This document shows positions 1 to 7,878 of a DNA stretch of 64,000 nucleotides, piece by piece. The DNA lies in the NCBI GenBank assembly GCA_035546335.1, contig DATKDP010000056.1, forward strand, positions 162,850-226,849, read 5' to 3'. This DNA comes from DATKDP01 sp035546335 (GTDB lineage: Bacteria > Acidobacteriota > Thermoanaerobaculia > Gp7-AA8). The notes below the pieces were generated by a model. It did not search any database. It was not told the origin of the DNA and was given only the letters and a program-made list of their open reading frames with translations. Position 1 is the first letter of the stretch. Every line of letters starts with the position of its first letter. A program made the position numbers and the translations under genes.

Positions 1-42
1 CACTCCTTACAAGAAACCTACCCGAAAAACAAAACCCGGAGC

Positions 43-156
43 CATCCTGAGCGAAAAGAACGAGCGCTCCGCGCCGGTTGAAGAGGGAATGACATCGCAA
101 ACCGTGCAGTGTCATCAGACGCGAGGAGGCGCGGGTGGGCGTGAGCGAAGGATGAC
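43..156. repeat. Diverged copy of the CATCCTGAGC / GCGAAGGATG interspersed repeat
   Basis: The stretch downstream of rpmA begins with CATCCTGAGCG and ends with GTGAGCGAAGGATGAC, so the ends are roughly inverted. The same two words flank the better preserved copies near 25.85 kb and 27.6-27.8 kb. No gene is seen in bases 1-167. The centre of this copy is diverged, so its limits are approximate. Confidence 0.4.
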
Positions 157-167
157 GCGGAGGATGA

Positions 168-431
168 CTACGCGATCTCGGCCGCAACGACGCTGATGAA
201 TCGGCCCTGACGGCCCCGGTCGCGGAACTGCACCACGCCATCGACCTTCGCGAAGAGCGTGTGATCACGGCCCATGCCGACGTTGACTCCGGGATAGAAA
301 CGTGTGCCACGCTGGCGGACGAGAATCGATCCCCCCGTCACGAACTGACCGGCGAATCGCTTCACCCCGAGCATTTTCGGCTGCGAGTCGCGCCCGTTGC
401 GCGACGAGCCTTGTCCTTTTTTGTGAGCCAT
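168..431 (-). CDS. rpmA: 50S ribosomal protein L27
   Basis: This is an 87-residue protein beginning MAHKKGQGSSRNGRDS, the conserved start of bacterial L27, followed by the core 'SILVRQRGTRFYPGVNVGMG' motif and an 'HTLFAKVDG' stretch. L27 is a large-subunit protein near the peptidyl-transferase centre. The ATG at 431 is chosen because L27 normally begins MAHKK; an in-frame extension to 497 would run back into rplU. It lies 13 bases after rplU on the same strand, the usual rplU-rpmA operon. There is no N-terminal propeptide of the Firmicutes type. Confidence 0.97.
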   Translation of the reverse strand: MAHKKGQGSSRNGRDSQPKMLGVKRFAGQFVTGGSILVRQRGTRFYPGVNVGMGRDHTLFAKVDGVVQFRDRGRQGRFISVVAAEIA

Positions 432-444
432 GGGGCACTCCTCC

Positions 445-759
445 CTAACCCTGAATGCTGTCGACGCGCAGCTCCACCAGATCCTGCCGGTGTCCATGCT
501 TGCGCTTGTACTGCTTCCGGCGCTTCTTCTTGAAGACGATCACCTTGTCCCCGCGCGTCTCGCGCACGATCGTCGCGCTGACCGAAGCACCCTCGACGAA
601 GGGGGCGCCGACCTTCGGCGAATCGCCGCCGATCAGAAGCACCTCGCCGAAACGGACGCTGTCGTTCTCCGCCGAGCCGAGAACTTCCCGCTCGACGAAA
701 ACCCGGTCGCCCTCGGCGACACGATACTGCTTTCCACCCGTACGAATGATCGCGTACAC
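445..759 (-). CDS. rplU: 50S ribosomal protein L21
   Basis: This is a 104-residue L21 with the family start YAIIRTGGKQYRV and the basic stretch KKKRRKQYKRKHGHRQ near the C terminus. It binds 23S rRNA in the large subunit. A GTG at 759 is preferred over the upstream ATG at 795: it begins exactly where L21 homology begins, and it follows GGAGG with a 5-base spacer. It is the first gene of an operon with rpmA and is served by the promoter at 786-814. Confidence 0.96.
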   Translation of the reverse strand: MYAIIRTGGKQYRVAEGDRVFVEREVLGSAENDSVRFGEVLLIGGDSPKVGAPFVEGASVSATIVRETRGDKVIVFKKKRRKQYKRKHGHRQDLVELRVDSIQG

Positions 760-785
760 ACGAACCTCCAGAAATCGAGCCCCGC

Positions 786-814
786 GTTGTAGCACACCCC
801 TCCCGTCCGGTCAA
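786..814 (-). promoter_or_regulatory. Sigma-70-type promoter of rplU-rpmA
   Basis: Read on the minus strand, the -35 box is TTGACC (809-814), the spacer is exactly 17 bases and the -10 box is TACAAC (786-791). Transcription would start near 779, about 20 bases before the GTG of rplU. The match to consensus and the position before a ribosomal operon support the call. Confidence 0.75.
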
Positions 815-864
815 TGCGAAGCAGGCTCGTTAACCCGCGGCCCAAAGGGTCTATTCCGGTCCCC

Positions 865-2415
865 TCAGAGCGGTATATTGCCGTGTTTCTTCGGAGGATT
901 CCGATCGCGCTTGTTGCGCAGCATGGCAAAGGCGGTGATCAGCTTTCTGCGTGTGAAGCGAGGCTCGATGATCTCGTCGATGTATCCCCGCTCGGCGGCG
1001 ATGAAGGGATTGGCGAACTTCTCCGTATATTCGGCGATCTTTTCCGCACGCGCCGCCGATGGATCCGCCTCACTCTCGATCTCCCGGCGATAGAGGACGT
1101 TCACCGCCCCTTCCGCCCCCATGACCGCGATCTCCGCCGTCGGGTAGGCGAAGTTCACGTCGGCTCGGATGTGCTTCGAGTTCATCACGCAATAGGCTCC
1201 GCCGTACGCTTTCCGCGTGATCAGCGTGACCTTCGGAACCGTGGCTTCCGCCAGGGCATAGAGCAGCTTCGCTCCGTGAACGATGATCCCGCCATGTTCC
1301 TGGTCCATCCCCGGAAGGAACCCGGGGACGTCCTCGAGCACGAGCAGCGGAATGTTGAAGGCATCACAGAAACGAACGAAGCGCGCTCCCTTGCGCGAAG
1401 CATCGATGTCGAGGACGCCGGCGAGGAACGACGGCTGATTCGCAACGATACCAATCGGTGCCCCGTCGAGCCGGATGAAGCCGACGACGAGATTGCGGGC
1501 GAAATGCTCGTGCACCTCGAGAAAATGGCCACGATCGGCGATGGTTCGCACCAGATCGCGGATCTCGTAGGGCTGATTCGCACTGTCGGGAACGAACGTG
1601 TCGAGTGCCGGATCGATCCGATCGATGTCGTCCGTCGATGCGATCCGCGGTGGATCGTCGAGATTGTTCGATGGCATGAAGGATAGGAGCTCCCGAATCG
1701 TCGCCAGACAGTCTTCGTCCGACTCTGCGGCGAAGTGCGCGACTCCCGACACCTGGTTGTGCGTCTCGGCTCCGCCCAGCGCCTCCTTGGTCACCTCTTC
1801 GTGCGTGACCGTTCGAATCACGTCGGGTCCGGTCACGAACATGTAGCTCGTCTTCCTGACCATCAGAATGAAGTCGGTGATCGCCGGCGAGTAGACCGCG
1901 CCGCCGGCACAGGGCCCCATGATCGCGGAGATCTGTGGAATCACCCCCGAGGCGAGCGTATTGCGAAGAAAGATGTCGGCGTATCCTCCGAGCGAGACCA
2001 CGCCTTCCTGAATGCGTGCACCACCCGAATCGTTGAGACCGACGATCGGCGCTCCATTCTTCAGTGCGAGGTCCATGATCTTGACGATCTTGGCTGCATG
2101 CGTCTCGCTGAGTGAGCCGCCGAAGACGGTGAAATCCTGCGCGAAGGCGTAGACGAGGCGACCCTCGATCGTCCCGTAGCCGGCGATCACGCCATCACCC
2201 GGGATCTTCTGCTGGTCCAATCCGAAGTCGCGCGAGCGGTGAACCACCAGCTGGTCGAGCTCCTGGAACGAGCCGTCGTCGAACAGCAGGGAGATCCGCT
2301 CGCGAGCAGTCAGCTTCCCTTCGGAGTGCTGCCGTTCGATTCTCGGCTCGCCGCCTCCCAGCTCGGAAGCCCTTCGGCGACGCTCGAGCTCCTCCATCTT
2401 CTGCTCGATCGACAA
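865..2415 (-). CDS. pccB: Propionyl/acyl-CoA carboxylase carboxyltransferase (beta) subunit
   Basis: This 516-residue protein spans the two crotonase-like halves of the biotin-dependent carboxyltransferase family. Visible signatures are DGSFQELD, GDGVIAGYGTIEGR, 'NDSGGARIQEGVVSLGGYA', the oxyanion-hole stretch GPCAGGAVYSPA, and KAYGGAYCVMNSKHI in the second half. The length and the YSPA motif point to PccB/MmdA rather than AccD. It would move carboxyl from biotin to propionyl-CoA or a similar acyl-CoA. The start is a TTG at 2415 with GGGGAG about 9 bases upstream; an internal ATG at 2397 is the alternative. The DUF507 gene ends 16 bases upstream on the same strand. No biotin-carboxylase or BCCP subunit lies in the window, so substrate choice is open. 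Confidence 0.92.
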   Translation of the reverse strand: MSIEQKMEELERRRRASELGGGEPRIERQHSEGKLTARERISLLFDDGSFQELDQLVVHRSRDFGLDQQKIPGDGVIAGYGTIEGRLVYAFAQDFTVFGGSLSETHAAKIVKIMDLALKNGAPIVGLNDSGGARIQEGVVSLGGYADIFLRNTLASGVIPQISAIMGPCAGGAVYSPAITDFILMVRKTSYMFVTGPDVIRTVTHEEVTKEALGGAETHNQVSGVAHFAAESDEDCLATIRELLSFMPSNNLDDPPRIASTDDIDRIDPALDTFVPDSANQPYEIRDLVRTIADRGHFLEVHEHFARNLVVGFIRLDGAPIGIVANQPSFLAGVLDIDASRKGARFVRFCDAFNIPLLVLEDVPGFLPGMDQEHGGIIVHGAKLLYALAEATVPKVTLITRKAYGGAYCVMNSKHIRADVNFAYPTAEIAVMGAEGAVNVLYRREIESEADPSAARAEKIAEYTEKFANPFIAAERGYIDEIIEPRFTRRKLITAFAMLRNKRDRNPPKKHGNIPL

Positions 2416-2431
2416 CCCTTTGCTCTCCCCA

Positions 2432-2695
2432 TCACAACGTGAAATTACGCTCCGCCGCCAGGCGTCGCACTTCGGCGTCGAGCTCTTCGTTCGAGGGCTC
2501 GCGCTCCCCGACCGTCCTTGCGAGCCGCTGCTTCGCCTCCTGCACGATCGCTTCGAGGGCTCGATCGTCCTCGGCGAGGATCTGCATCACGATCTCGATC
2601 CCCCGCTCCGCGTCCCCGAACTCGACCAGACCGCGATCCTCGAGCCGATTCACGATCGCCCGTGCGAGATACTCGATCTGCTTGCTGGTCATCAT
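2432..2695 (-). CDS. DUF507-like protein
   Basis: This 87-residue protein begins MMTSKQIEYLARAIVNRL and contains 'ERGIEIVMQILAEDDRALEA' and REPSNEELDAEVRRLAAERNFTL. The pattern of an N-terminal helix reading ...YLARxIVxxLEDRG followed by charged helices resembles DUF507, a small uncharacterised bacterial family; this is an inference from pattern. Start is one of two adjacent ATGs (2695 or 2692). No strong Shine-Dalgarno is visible. It probably forms an operon with the downstream carboxyltransferase gene. Function is unknown. Confidence 0.75.
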   Translation of the reverse strand: MMTSKQIEYLARAIVNRLEDRGLVEFGDAERGIEIVMQILAEDDRALEAIVQEAKQRLARTVGEREPSNEELDAEVRRLAAERNFTL

Positions 2696-2879
2696 GCGAG
2701 GCCAGCCGGATTCTGGCAGCGCACGGCTCGAGTGGCAAGAGTTTATCCGGCACCGCTGCTCGGTGGCCCGGCGGGCGGGCCGCGTCCGCTCCCGATGGAA
2801 TACCGGAATGCAGCCCGCCGTTGAACGCACGGCTTACGAGCAACGTCCCATCGAGCATGGGAGGAGTGGAGAGCGACCA

Positions 2880-3038
2880 ATGCCTGAACAGAGAATCAAA
2901 GACGTGCTGAAAAAGCACAATCTCGACGTCGACGACGTTCGCGACCGGAAGACCACGCTGCACCACCTTCGCCACATCGTCCGGACCGAGAACCTCCCGT
3001 TCGACGTGTTCCAGACCCTCGTTCGACTTCGCCGGTAA
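2880..3038 (+). CDS. Small 52-residue protein of unknown function
   Basis: The reading frame encodes a 52-residue charged protein beginning MPEQRIKDVLKKHNLDVDDV and ending LPFDVFQTLVRLRR. The ATG is preceded by GGAGAG with a 6-base spacer, and the stop is followed 23 bases later by a strong intrinsic terminator, so it looks like a complete single-gene transcription unit. It is predicted helical, with no signal peptide, membrane segment or cysteine. I do not recognise a family. Confidence 0.7.
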   Translation: MPEQRIKDVLKKHNLDVDDVRDRKTTLHHLRHIVRTENLPFDVFQTLVRLRR

Positions 3039-3061
3039 CGACATCGTGAGGTGGATCTGCG

Positions 3062-3102
3062 GCCGGATCGCGGGAAGCCTCGCGGTCCGGCTTTTGTTTT
3101 TT
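3062..3102 (+). terminator. Rho-independent terminator after the 52-residue gene
   Basis: An 11-bp stem (3062-3072 with 3081-3091, one G-U pair) encloses an 8-base loop and is followed at once by TTTTGTTTTTT. This is a textbook intrinsic terminator. Its position argues that the next gene starts at the TTG at 3123 and not at the GTG at 3051, since a start at 3051 would place the hairpin inside the coding sequence. Confidence 0.85.
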
Positions 3103-3122
3103 CACCGACCGGAGGTGACTCA

Positions 3123-5204
3123 TTGGATCTGCTGGAAGAGGCCGGGCCGCTGATCGACGAGCGGCGATTCGATCAGATCGAAGCCCTCTGGATGTCGAAG
3201 CTCGAAGCGGGCCTGTCACCTGATGTCGATATCGCTGCGTTCCTCGAGCTGGCAAGGCTGCTCCGCCGCTCCGACGAGCGGACGCGCGCCGATGCGCTGC
3301 TCGGTCTCCTCGCCGATTCCCTCCAGGAGGCGGACGCCTGGCCGCAGCGGCTGAAGCTGCTCAAGGAGCTCGCGCGCCTGGCGAAGAACCCTGCAAACCT
3401 CCGGAAGGAGATCGAAGAGGCGGTCGGCAAGGCCTGGGGCTCACGTCCCAGCTTCCGCCGTGTCGCGGCGCAGGTAGGTCTCGGCCAGCCGGCGGGGAAT
3501 CCGCTGGAGAAGGCCGAGAAAATCGAGAGCTGGCTCCTGTTCGATCAAGGCGAGATCTTCTTCATGCCCGGAAGGGGCGCCGGAGTCGTCGTCGAGCTGA
3601 ATCCGGACCTCGGAATCTGCCGGCTCGATTTCGAGAAGGAAAAGCGGGTATCGATCCCGCTCGGAGCGGCTCCGAAGTTTCTCACTCCGCTGCCTCCGGG
3701 ACATCTCCTTCGCGACAAGATCGAGAATCCCGAAGCGCTGCAAAAGAGAGCGGTGAGCGATCCGGCGGGAACCTTCGCGCAACTGCTGCAGAGCTTCGGC
3801 AGGGCGATGACCGTCTCGGAAGTGAAAGACGCGGTGCTCGGCATCGTTCCCGAAACGCGCTGGTCGAGCTGGTGGACGGCTGCCCGAAAAAATCCGCAGA
3901 TCGTCACCTTCGGCAGCGGCGCTAAAGCGACCTACGGCTGGAACGACTCCAGCGAGCAGGCCGAGCTGAGCATCCGGAGAGATTTCGCCCAGGCCTCGCC
4001 GCGGGCAATGATCGAGATCGCCAGGAAGCATGGCTCACGAAGTCCGCAGCTCACCCGGCATTTCGCCGCATCCCTCTCGAAGGAAGCCGAACGCCTGGCG
4101 CGCTCGGAGCCTTCGCTCGCCTGGGAGATCATCGCTCTGATCGAGCGTCTTCCCGTCGAAGTCCCTCCTCCCTTCGATCCGGCCTCGCTCATCGCCGGCT
4201 CCGGAGCCGCGCGCATCGTGGCCGGAATCTCCGATCGCGCGCTCCGGGAACGTGCCCTCGACGTCATTCAGAACAGCCAGGCCGAGTGGACCAAGATCTT
4301 CGGCGAGCTTTTCTTCATGGAGGAGGATCCGCGCATTCTGTCGCAGATCGTCTCCCGGCTCGAAAGCGGAGGAGCGGCCGAGATCCGGGACCGGCTCATC
4401 GATGAGACTCTCCGTTACCCGCGACGCCATCCACGAGCGTTCTACTGGTATTGCAAAATGATCAGCGAAGCCGAGCCTCTGCCCGAGCGCGCGAGCTACG
4501 CGCTGCTCTGGCAGATGGTCGAGGCGACCGGATCCGACGAATTCGGCGCACTGAAGCCGCGATTCCGCGAGCTCTTCGATCGCGGGGGGCTCGGCATCCG
4601 AATCATCATGAACAGCGACAATGAAGAGCAGGCTCGCAAGCTCGTCGAGACGATCGAGCGCTACGGAAGTATCGAAGAGTACCGGCGCGAGACGATGAAA
4701 GCGGCGGCTCACATGAAATACCCGCAGCTGCGCGAGCCGCAGGCCGAGCCGGTGTATGCCACGGCGGAAGCCTTCGCGGCGAAGCGTGAAGAGCTCGAGC
4801 ACCTCCGCAAGGTCGAGATTCCGGCGAACTCGAAGGCGCTGCAAACGGCTCGCGAGATGGGAGACCTGCGCGAGAACTTCGAGTACAAGGCGGCGCGCCA
4901 GCGGGCGGAGTATCTCTCGGCGCGCGTCGGCGAGCTCCAGTCCGAGCTCTCACGCGTTCGCCTGCTCGACCCGAACGAGATCGACACTTCGGTGATCAGA
5001 ATCGGAACGCGCGCCTCACTCCGCAACGGCGACATCCAGCGCGACGTCACGATCCTCGGGCCGTGGGAGTCGGATCCCGAGCATGGCGTCTACTCCAATC
5101 AGTCGGAAGTCGCCAGGGCGCTTCTCGGCAGGAGCGCAGGCGAGATCGTCAGTTTCATGGGAAACGACTATCAGATCGAGTCCATCTCGCGTTGGAAGTC
5201 GTGA
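3123..5204 (+). CDS. greA: Long-form transcription elongation factor GreA (N-terminal extension plus GreA domain)
   Basis: This 693-residue protein has about 540 residues of mostly helical N-terminal sequence without a recognised motif, then a complete GreA-like unit. The GreA coiled coil has an acidic tip in REMGDLRENFEYKAARQ, and the C-terminal FKBP-like domain contains IGTRASLRNGD and 'SNQSEVARALLGRSAGEIV'. GreA binds the RNA polymerase secondary channel and stimulates transcript cleavage. Long GreA fusions are known from chlamydiae and spirochaetes. The TTG at 3123 is chosen because GGAGGTG lies 5 bases upstream and a terminator occupies the preceding bases. An early segment (about residues 140-200, including FMPGRGAGVVVEL) could be a small beta domain. 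Convergent with the ferredoxin gene, 13 bases away. Confidence 0.88.
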   Translation: MDLLEEAGPLIDERRFDQIEALWMSKLEAGLSPDVDIAAFLELARLLRRSDERTRADALLGLLADSLQEADAWPQRLKLLKELARLAKNPANLRKEIEEAVGKAWGSRPSFRRVAAQVGLGQPAGNPLEKAEKIESWLLFDQGEIFFMPGRGAGVVVELNPDLGICRLDFEKEKRVSIPLGAAPKFLTPLPPGHLLRDKIENPEALQKRAVSDPAGTFAQLLQSFGRAMTVSEVKDAVLGIVPETRWSSWWTAARKNPQIVTFGSGAKATYGWNDSSEQAELSIRRDFAQASPRAMIEIARKHGSRSPQLTRHFAASLSKEAERLARSEPSLAWEIIALIERLPVEVPPPFDPASLIAGSGAARIVAGISDRALRERALDVIQNSQAEWTKIFGELFFMEEDPRILSQIVSRLESGGAAEIRDRLIDETLRYPRRHPRAFYWYCKMISEAEPLPERASYALLWQMVEATGSDEFGALKPRFRELFDRGGLGIRIIMNSDNEEQARKLVETIERYGSIEEYRRETMKAAAHMKYPQLREPQAEPVYATAEAFAAKREELEHLRKVEIPANSKALQTAREMGDLRENFEYKAARQRAEYLSARVGELQSELSRVRLLDPNEIDTSVIRIGTRASLRNGDIQRDVTILGPWESDPEHGVYSNQSEVARALLGRSAGEIVSFMGNDYQIESISRWKS

Positions 5205-5217
5205 CCGCGGAGCGCAC

Positions 5218-5481
5218 TCACTGATTCTTGTACCAGTCGGCGTTGATCTGCGTGAAGTGCTGCCACTTCTCCGGCACCAGATCCTCAGGAAAGATCGCCT
5301 GAACCGGGCACGCCGGCTCGCAGGCGCCGCAGTCGATGCAGACTTCCGGATCGATGTAGAGCATCTCCGCGGCGGCGAAGGCATCTTCGTCCTTCCGAGG
5401 ATGGATGCAGTCGACCGGACAGACGTCGACGCACGCTGTGTCCTTCGTACCGATACACGGCTCTGCAATCACATAAGTCAT
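5218..5481 (-). CDS. fdxA: 7Fe/8Fe ferredoxin
   Basis: This 87-residue protein has two cluster motifs. The first is C-x7-C-x3-C-x3-CP-like (EPCIGTKDTACVDVCPVDC), the second a standard C-x2-C-x2-C-x3-CP (VCIDCGACEPACPV). The first motif, with its long gap, is typical of FdxA-type ferredoxins carrying a 3Fe-4S plus a 4Fe-4S cluster. The ATG at 5481 is preceded by GGAGG and begins MTYVIAEPC, as in the family. It is a cytoplasmic electron carrier; its partner is not indicated by the neighbours. Confidence 0.93.
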   Translation of the reverse strand: MTYVIAEPCIGTKDTACVDVCPVDCIHPRKDEDAFAAAEMLYIDPEVCIDCGACEPACPVQAIFPEDLVPEKWQHFTQINADWYKNQ

Positions 5482-5573
5482 TCCTTTTCCTCCGAGGGCC
5501 CGCACTACGCGAGAGGGCTCCTGGCTCCTATTTTAGCCGGATCATCCACTGATCCGTACTCCTTCGATGCATC

Positions 5574-6977
5574 TCAACCGAGCGGCAACTGCTCGAGCAG
5601 CCTTCTGAGGCGCCTCAGCGTCCTCTCGCGTCCCAGGGCGATCATGACGTCGAAGATCGGCGGAGAGTTGCCGACCCCCATCAGCGCCACCCGCAGCGGA
5701 TGAATGTACTTCGCCGCCGAGACCCCCTCCCCCTCCGCGAGCTTACGCAGCGCCGCTTCTGCCGCCGCTTCGTTCCACTCGCCGAGCGCCGAAAACGCCT
5801 CGAGAAGAGCGTCCAGCCGTCTCGTCACGTCCGCCCCTTTCAGATGCTTCTTCACCGCCTCATCGTCATAAGCGATCGTTTCGTCATCGACGAAATAAGG
5901 AGCGATGAGCTCCGCGAGGTCGCGCAGCGTCCGCCCCCGGGCTTGATTCAGTCGGATCACGCGCAACAGCCGCTCCCCATCATCGATCGCGACGGTGAGA
6001 AACGGCTCGAGATGCGGAACGATCTCCTCGGGCGGCTTGCGGCTCAGATACTGACCGTTCATCCAGACCAGCTTGTCGGCATCGAACACGGCCGGAGCCT
6101 TGTGCACATCACGGAGGTCGAACGCCTCGATCGCCTCCTCGCGCGTGAGAATTTCCCGATCGCCCCCGGGCGACCAGCCGAGAAGCAGCAGGAAATTGAA
6201 GAGAGCGTCGGGAAGGATGCCCATCTCACGATACTCCTCCGCGGACGTCGCGCCCGTCCGTTTGCTCAACCGCTTCCGATCGCTGCCGAGGATCAGCGGC
6301 AGGTGTGCGAACTGCGGCGGCTCTGCGCCGAATGCGCGGAAGAGAAGAATATGCTTCGGGGTGTTCGACAGATGATCGTCACCGCGGGCAACGATCGTTA
6401 TGCCCATGTCGATGTCGTCGACCACCACGGAGAGGTGATACGTCGGGTGCCCGTCCGATCGCAGAACTACGAAATCGTCGATCGTCTCTCCCTCGAAGTG
6501 AACCGGGCCGCGGATCAGATCGTCGAAATCGACCGGGCCGGGCGGGACGCGAAAGCGAACGACGAAACGCTCCTCCTCCCGCGACTCTCCCCTGTCGGCT
6601 GCACTCCGGCACTTGCCCGAGTAGCGATAGGAACGGCCGTCCTTTTCCGCTTCCTCGCGCTCGCGCTCGAGCTCTTCGACCGTGCAATGACAGCGGTAGG
6701 CACCGCCGCGCTCGACCAGCTCGATCGCCCGCTGACGATATCGGTCGATGCGATCGCTCTGGTAGATGGGTCCCTCGTCCCACGCGACACCGAGCCACTC
6801 GAGCGAAGCGACGATCTGCTCGGCATGATGCTGCCGCGAGCGCTCCGCGTCCGTGTCCTCGATCCGCAGAAGCATCGTGCCGCCGTAACGCCGTGCGTGC
6901 AGCAGATTGAAAATCGCCGTCCGCGCACCTCCTACATGGAGGTACCCCGTCGGAGAAGGGGCGAATCGAAGCTTCAT
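5574..6977 (-). CDS. gltX: Glutamyl-tRNA synthetase
   Basis: This 467-residue class I aminoacyl-tRNA synthetase charges tRNA with glutamate. The N terminus reads MKLRFAPSPTGYLHVGGART (HIGH-like motif), with LLRIEDTD soon after. The KMSKS-like loop is DRKRLSKRTGAT, and the C-terminal anticodon-binding domain is present. The ATG at 6977 is chosen because the family begins here; an ATG at 6998 adds seven residues and cannot be excluded. An open frame continues upstream to 7250 but passes through the repeat island, so it is not coding. It could be the discriminating or non-discriminating form; this cannot be told by eye. Confidence 0.95.
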   Translation of the reverse strand: MKLRFAPSPTGYLHVGGARTAIFNLLHARRYGGTMLLRIEDTDAERSRQHHAEQIVASLEWLGVAWDEGPIYQSDRIDRYRQRAIELVERGGAYRCHCTVEELEREREEAEKDGRSYRYSGKCRSAADRGESREEERFVVRFRVPPGPVDFDDLIRGPVHFEGETIDDFVVLRSDGHPTYHLSVVVDDIDMGITIVARGDDHLSNTPKHILLFRAFGAEPPQFAHLPLILGSDRKRLSKRTGATSAEEYREMGILPDALFNFLLLLGWSPGGDREILTREEAIEAFDLRDVHKAPAVFDADKLVWMNGQYLSRKPPEEIVPHLEPFLTVAIDDGERLLRVIRLNQARGRTLRDLAELIAPYFVDDETIAYDDEAVKKHLKGADVTRRLDALLEAFSALGEWNEAAAEAALRKLAEGEGVSAAKYIHPLRVALMGVGNSPPIFDVMIALGRERTLRRLRRLLEQLPLG

Positions 6978-7042
6978 TCGGTCGTTGATCTCACGCATTC
7001 GAGAGCCGGAAAGTCTACCCCACCCGGCCCGGCGTCGAGTAG

Positions 7043-7067
7043 CGAGGCTCGGGGCTCGAGGCTCGAA
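7043..7067. repeat. Short GGCTCGAGG-type tandem motif
   Basis: The sequence gaggctcggggctcgaggctcgaa is built from overlapping GGCTCG words. The same word order recurs at 56855-56897, and short related runs occur near 7420-7436 and 61219-61240, always between genes. It lies just upstream of gltX. Confidence 0.45.
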
Positions 7068-7121
7068 TGGCAACCGGTCTTTGGCCGCGTCGATGGTTCT
7101 CAGGAAACCCCGTCGAATTCT

Positions 7122-7208
7122 CGTAGGGGCGAAGCATTTGCGCGCAGGCCGCAGCGACAGGCTCGCGTTACCGGAGCGCAGCGCAATAGCTTCGCCCGGG
7201 TGCTTGCG
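7122..7208 (+). repeat. Repeat family A, copy 1 (hairpin-ended, about 87 bp)
   Basis: It begins CGTAGGGGCGAAGCATTTGCGC and ends GCGCAATAGCTTCGCCCGGGTGC. The two ends are imperfect inverted repeats of each other, so the element can fold into a long hairpin. Other copies are at 7301-7388 (opposite orientation), 9586-9664 and 9758-9843. It carries no open frame of its own, so a REP- or MITE-like non-autonomous element is the likely class. Confidence 0.7.
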
Positions 7209-7253
7209 AGAATGTGACATGGCGGTGGGTCGATTCGCGCCGCCCTGCAACCC

Positions 7254-7280
7254 GGGGCGGCGCGGGACGCCCGCTCTCCC
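7254..7280 (+). repeat. Repeat family B GC hairpin
   Basis: Core GGCGGCGCGGGACGCCCGC followed by TCTCCC. It belongs to a set of short palindromes with the pattern GCGGGCG-loop-CGCCCGC plus a pyrimidine tail; other copies lie at 9666-9691, 11992-12017, 52437-52465 and 57097-57121. Here it sits between two inverted family A copies. Confidence 0.6.
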
Positions 7281-7300
7281 GCAGAGGTTCGTTCGATCAT

Positions 7301-7388
7301 CGCAAGCACCCGGACGAAGCTATTGCTCTCCGTTACGGCGTTGCAAGCCCGCCGCTCTGTCCATCGCGCAAATGCTTCGTCCCTACGA
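7301..7388 (-). repeat. Repeat family A, copy 2 (inverted)
   Basis: Read on the minus strand it begins CGTAGGGACGAAGCATTTGCGC and ends GGACGAAGC-type arm followed by CCGGGTGCTTGCG, matching copy 1 in reverse orientation. Copies 1 and 2 therefore form a larger inverted repeat around the family B hairpin. No gene is seen between 6978 and 7473. Confidence 0.7.
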
Positions 7389-7460
7389 GGGCCGCCCGTC
7401 GATGTTCCGGAAGCCCCCCTCGAGCCTCGAGTCTCCAGCCTCCCCCCCGCGCATCTCCGC

Positions 7461-7466
7461 TACAAT
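7461..7466 (+). promoter_or_regulatory. Possible -10 box (leaderless start) of the prepilin operon
   Basis: TACAAT lies exactly 7 bases before the GTG at 7474, and no Shine-Dalgarno is present in between. The spacing would put the transcription start at or next to the start codon. No convincing -35 box is seen. Three other genes in the window share this arrangement. Confidence 0.35.
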
Positions 7467-7473
7467 CGATGGA

Positions 7474-7878
7474 GTGCAGAGAAGCTGCTCACGGCTGGCC
7501 GGGTTCACGCTGGTCGAGATCCTGGTGGCGCTCGTCATACTCGGCCTGATCGTGACGACGTCGCTGGCCATCTTCTACGATCGCCAGAAACGGCTGCGGG
7601 CCGCGGATGAGATGATCATCGCCTGGCAGATTCTCGCCAACGAGGCGGAGGTCTGGAGGCACCGCCCGTACGACTCTCTCGTGCCCGGCGCATCCTCCGC
7701 GTTTCTCTCCGATCCGGAGCTTCTCGCGCAGCTCCCGGGCGCCAAGGCGTCAGCGGCAATCGAGCACTCCGGGCCGGCATTGAGAAGCATTCACCTGACA
7801 ATCCACTGGAGCGACAGCGCGAAGAAAGCCGAGGTCGCAGTACTGCGGAGCGACACGGGAGGAGGAAGCCTGTGGTGA
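7474..7878 (+). CDS. Prepilin-type (type II/IV) pseudopilin-like protein, first of three
   Basis: This protein of about 134 residues has a short leader ending CSRLAG followed by FTLVEILVALVILGLIV, a class III prepilin signal. Cleavage by prepilin peptidase would be after the Gly, leaving N-Phe and Glu at +5. The rest is a small soluble domain without cysteines. The GTG at 7474 gives the usual ten-residue leader; an ATG at 7402 would give an unusually long, Pro/Ser-rich leader. It overlaps the next gene by 7 bases. It is likely a minor pilin or pseudopilin of a type IV pilus or type II secretion machine whose core genes are outside the window. Confidence 0.82.
   Translation: MQRSCSRLAGFTLVEILVALVILGLIVTTSLAIFYDRQKRLRAADEMIIAWQILANEAEVWRHRPYDSLVPGASSAFLSDPELLAQLPGAKASAAIEHSGPALRSIHLTIHWSDSAKKAEVAVLRSDTGGGSLW

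Noticed and set aside
3051..3122. Upstream GTG start for the GreA fusion protein
   Set aside because: The stretch contains a strong terminator hairpin with a T run, and a TTG with ideal GGAGG spacing follows at 3123.
5700..7217. Long plus-strand open frame opposite gltX (505 codons)
   Set aside because: It is the complement of a clear glutamyl-tRNA synthetase; GC-rich codon bias keeps the opposite frame open.
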